Origin: Bacteroidales bacterium
GTDB taxonomy: Bacteria > Bacteroidota > Bacteroidia > Bacteroidales > Bacteroidaceae
Direction of reading: 5' to 3'
Length of the DNA stretch: 6,845 nt
NCBI GenBank assembly: GCA_004552195.1
Contig: SFPC01000092.1
Span: forward strand, 1 to 6,845
Positions 4,899-6,845 of this stretch are shown in pieces. A model generated the notes under the pieces. That model searched no databases, had not been told where the DNA came from, and saw only the letters and a program-made list of their open reading frames with translations. Every line of letters starts with the position of its first letter. The first letter of the stretch is position 1. The position numbers and the translations under genes were made by a program.

Positions 4899-5036
4899 AA
4901 GGCTGCGCCGATGTGAATGTATAATGTAATGATGTATAATGAAGCCTACGGCAATGAGGCAGGCGGTTCTGCATCGCCCTGTACCTCGGTCGTCAGACCT
5001 CATTATACATTATACGTTGATAAACGGCGCAGCCTT
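4899..5036. repeat. Nested palindromic repeat (copy B) downstream of recA
   Basis: The outer arms AAGGCTGCGCCG (4899-4910) and CGGCGCAGCCTT (5025-5036) are perfect 12-bp inverted repeats. Inside them, ATGTATAATGAAGCCT (4932-4947) faces AGACCTCATTATACAT (4995-5010), pairing at 14 of 16 positions with the two exceptions G-U compatible in one strand's RNA. The core 4962-4983 matches copy A at 21 of 22 bases. The whole lies 28 bp beyond the recA stop codon, so it would be transcribed as the recA 3' region, where it could act as a stem-loop terminator or mRNA-stabilising structure. There is no typical U-tract directly after the outer stem on the recA strand. Confidence 0.8.
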
Positions 5037-5063
5037 TATTTGTACATTGTATATTAAAAAAAG

Positions 5064-6098
5064 TTATTCGTTGTCCATGGAGCTTTTTAGCGCGGCGGCA
5101 ATCTGCTCTTCGATTTCTGCGGAGAGTTCGGGATTGTCCTTGATGAGCTTTTTCACGGCATCGCGTCCCTGACCGAGGCGGCTTTCGCCGTAGCTGAACC
5201 AGGAGCCGCTCTTCTTGATGATGCCGAGCTCTACGCCGAGGTCTACCACTTCGCCGGCATGGGAGATGCCTTCGCCAAAGGTGATTTCAAACTCGGCTTT
5301 GCGGAAGGGGGGAGCGACTTTGTTCTTCACGACCTTTACGCGCACTTGGTTGCCGATGGGGGTGTCGCCGTCCTTGAGGGTGGTGACGCGGCGGATGTCG
5401 AGGCGTACGGAGGCGTAGAACTTGAGGGCGTTGCCGCCGGTGGTGGTTTCGGGGTTGCCGAACATGATGCCTATCTTCTCGCGCAGCTGGTTGATGAAGA
5501 TGCAGGTGGTGTTGGTCTTGCTGATGGTTGACGTGAGCTTGCGCAGGGCCTGGCTCATGAGGCGGGCCTGGAGGCCTACTTTGTTGTCGCCCATGTCGCC
5601 TTCTATCTCGGCCTTGGGGGTGAGGGCGGCCACGGAGTCGATGACGATGATGTCGATGGCGGAGGAACGGATGAGCTGGTCGGCAATGTCGAGTGCCTGC
5701 TCGCCGTTGTCGGGCTGGGCAATGAGGAGCTCGTCGACATTGACGCCGAGCTTGGCGGCGTAGAAGCGGTCGAAGGCGTGTTCGGCATCGATGAAGGCAG
5801 CTATGCCGCCGTTCTTCTGCGCCTGGGCTATGGCGTGGATGGCGAGGGTGGTTTTACCGGAGGACTCGGGGCCGAAGATTTCGATGATGCGGCCTTTCGG
5901 GTAACCGCCCACGCCGAGGGCGGCGTTGAGGGCGAGGCTGCCGGTGGGGATGACGTCGACGTCTTCTACCTGCTGGTCGCCCATTTTCATGATGGAGCCT
6001 TTGCCGAAGTCTTTTTCAATCTTGGCCATGGCGGCTGCCAGGGCTTTGAGCTTTTCGCTCGTGGCGAGCGTGTTGTTTTCTTCAGGATTCTTTGCCAT
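5064..6098 (-). CDS. recA: Recombinase RecA
   Basis: Complete 344-residue RecA, the ATP-dependent strand-exchange protein of homologous recombination and DNA-repair signalling. Walker A is GPESSGKT at 76-83, preceded by [19 protein letters not shown] at 104-110 carries the catalytic glutamate E106. [11 protein letters not shown] at 151-161 is Walker B, EGDMGDN at 166-172 is DNA-binding loop L1, and [10 protein letters not shown], then [20 protein letters not shown], covers loop L2. The C-terminal tail ([15 protein letters not shown]) is short and only mildly acidic. Phe in DAEHAFD instead of Leu, as in E. coli, is to my recollection usual in Bacteroidetes. The start is the ATG whose complement is 6096-6098; no Shine-Dalgarno site is seen. 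About 107 bp separates it from the stop of the upstream gene on the same strand. A TGAACAGTTCA palindrome lies in that gap. Confidence 0.98.
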   Translation of the reverse strand: MAKNPEENNTLATSEKLKALAAAMAKIEKDFGKGSIMKMGDQQVEDVDVIPTGSLALNAALGVGGYPKGRIIEIFGPESSGKTTLAIHAIAQAQKNGGIAAFIDAEHAFDRFYAAKLGVNVDELLIAQPDNGEQALDIADQLIRSSAIDIIVIDSVAALTPKAEIEGDMGDNKVGLQARLMSQALRKLTSTISKTNTTCIFINQLREKIGIMFGNPETTTGGNALKFYASVRLDIRRVTTLKDGDTPIGNQVRVKVVKNKVAPPFRKAEFEITFGEGISHAGEVVDLGVELGIIKKSGSWFSYGESRLGQGRDAVKKLIKDNPELSAEIEEQIAAALKSSMDNE

Positions 6099-6155
6099 AG
6101 AGTGGAAAATTTATGATTTTGTTGTTTTTGAGCTTATAGAGTATGGGTTGAAAGT

Positions 6156-6166
6156 TGAACAGTTCA
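6156..6166. promoter_or_regulatory. Short palindrome upstream of recA, candidate operator
   Basis: TGAACAGTTCA is a perfect odd palindrome centred about 63 bases before the recA ATG. GAAC and GTTC are also the half-sites of the LexA box in Firmicutes, but there they are four bases apart, not one, so identity as an SOS box is doubtful. No clear TAnnTTTG element was found in this gap. Confidence 0.3.
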
Positions 6167-6205
6167 TGCTTTCAGAACTTGCTCTGCGTGTATCTTCGTC
6201 TTAAA

Positions 6206-6845
6206 CTATCTCCGTGTATGTTTTATGCTATCGTAATTCGCTTGATTTCGTAATATTCGTGGTCTTTTACAATTATAGGTGTTGGAGATAATGTCAACCT
6301 CAGAGTTATACATGTCGTTTTTTATACCTGCCAAAGACATTATAGTGTGAGCGATAGCGTCTGTCATGTACGGCTTGTTACTAGTTGAACGAATCTTGTT
6401 CCAGATTGCCGTATGGTTACCTATGTACGTATCGCTTGCCCATATCCACATCGGAATCTCATGTTGAGGAATTATTTCATTATACGTGAACCCTAATGAT
6501 CGTCCGAAATTTTCATCAAAGTCATACACTCTCTCACCATGATCTGGTATAAATATGGCAATAGCATCTTTGTTCTTGAATCTCTCAAGTAGCTGATTCA
6601 TAAGATAATCGTTATAAAGTATTGCGTTGTCATAATCGGCAATAGTATTTTTCATCTCTTCTGTCAGATTATTGTAACAATTATAGTCGTCTGCCTTAAA
6701 TCTTGCAAAACTTTCAGGATACCTTTGGCTGAAATCAAAATGCATTCCTCTGAAATGAATGACCGTAAAACGTTGTTTGGCAAGCACACGACTATAGATG
6801 CTATCATATTCCTGTAGAATAATATCGTCTAATTGACTCATGCGC
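6206..6845 (-). CDS. 3' part of a sulfatase-fold phosphoethanolamine-transferase-like membrane enzyme
   Basis: The last ~212 codons of a gene that enters from the right edge; the Met at 6839-6841 is internal, since the frame stays open to the window end. Positions counted from that Met: VIHFRGMHFDFSQRYP (27-42) corresponds to the usual 'LHLxGSHxPYxxRYP', YDNAILYNDYLMNQLL (70-85) to 'YDNTILYTDYVLSKII', FIPDHGE (97-103) supplies metal-binding D100/H101, and Q126-H127-EIPMWIW matches 'QTHVPMLLWL'. This is the soluble C-terminal domain of EptA/CptA/OpgB-like alkaline-phosphatase-fold transferases, which decorate lipid A, LPS core or other surface glycans in the periplasm. The membrane helices and the nucleophilic Thr would lie outside the window. 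The coding sequence is visibly AT-richer than recA, as is common for surface-polysaccharide genes. The exact substrate is unknown. Confidence 0.75.
   Translation of the reverse strand, partial: RMSQLDDIILQEYDSIYSRVLAKQRFTVIHFRGMHFDFSQRYPESFARFKADDYNCYNNLTEEMKNTIADYDNAILYNDYLMNQLLERFKNKDAIAIFIPDHGERVYDFDENFGRSLGFTYNEIIPQHEIPMWIWASDTYIGNHTAIWNKIRSTSNKPYMTDAIAHTIMSLAGIKNDMYNSEVDIISNTYNCKRPRILRNQANYDSIKHTRR

Noticed and set aside
5422..5763. Plus-strand ORFs opposite recA (5215-5418, 5259-5531, 5422-5763, 5778-6116)
   Set aside because: All lie inside recA, which is unmistakable on the minus strand; the translations have no recognisable features.

Overview
The window looks like a chromosomal segment from Bacteroidales, most likely Prevotella or a close relative. 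The evidence is the sequence character of RecA, the HlyD/ABC-2 efflux remnants and TcdA, the absence of clear Shine-Dalgarno sites before most genes, Bacteroidetes-type -7 elements (TAnnTTTG-like), and intergenic ATTATACATT/TACATT palindromes. The genus is an inference.

Left, AT-rich part (1-1392). The C-terminal part of an AlbA_2/RecG-like ATP-binding regulator (65-742) is cut at position 64/65 by a perfect 64-bp inverted copy of its own positions 216-279. This is either an assembly fold-back or a real inversion. Next is an array of five GACTA and five TAGTC half-sites (752-890), a small XRE-type HTH regulator (918-1202), and a 49-codon ORF joined to it by an ATGA overlap (1199-1348). The arrangement recalls the controller gene of a restriction-modification locus whose enzyme genes are missing here.

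Central, GC-richer part (1393-4220). tcdA (+) and trmN6 (-) converge. Both encode enzymes that modify A37 of tRNAs. A palindromic intergenic repeat (copy A) lies between trmN6 and a likely promoter. Then comes a decayed tripartite efflux operon: a plausible promoter, the last ~90 residues of an HlyD-type adaptor, a 16-bp palindrome, and the N-terminal half of an ABC-2 permease.

Gene-free stretch (4221-5063). This holds short direct repeats and hairpins, a Z-DNA-like alternating tract, a ~300-bp compound inverted repeat with 70-bp arms and twelve TTCAC/GTGAA motifs, and copy B of the palindromic repeat nested inside GC-rich 12-bp arms, directly downstream of recA.

Right part (5064-6845). A complete recA (-) lies downstream of the 3' part of an AT-rich gene (-) for a sulfatase-fold phosphoethanolamine-transferase-like protein that runs off the window. 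The most noteworthy material is non-coding: the half-site array before the HTH gene and the compound inverted repeat at 4505-4799.
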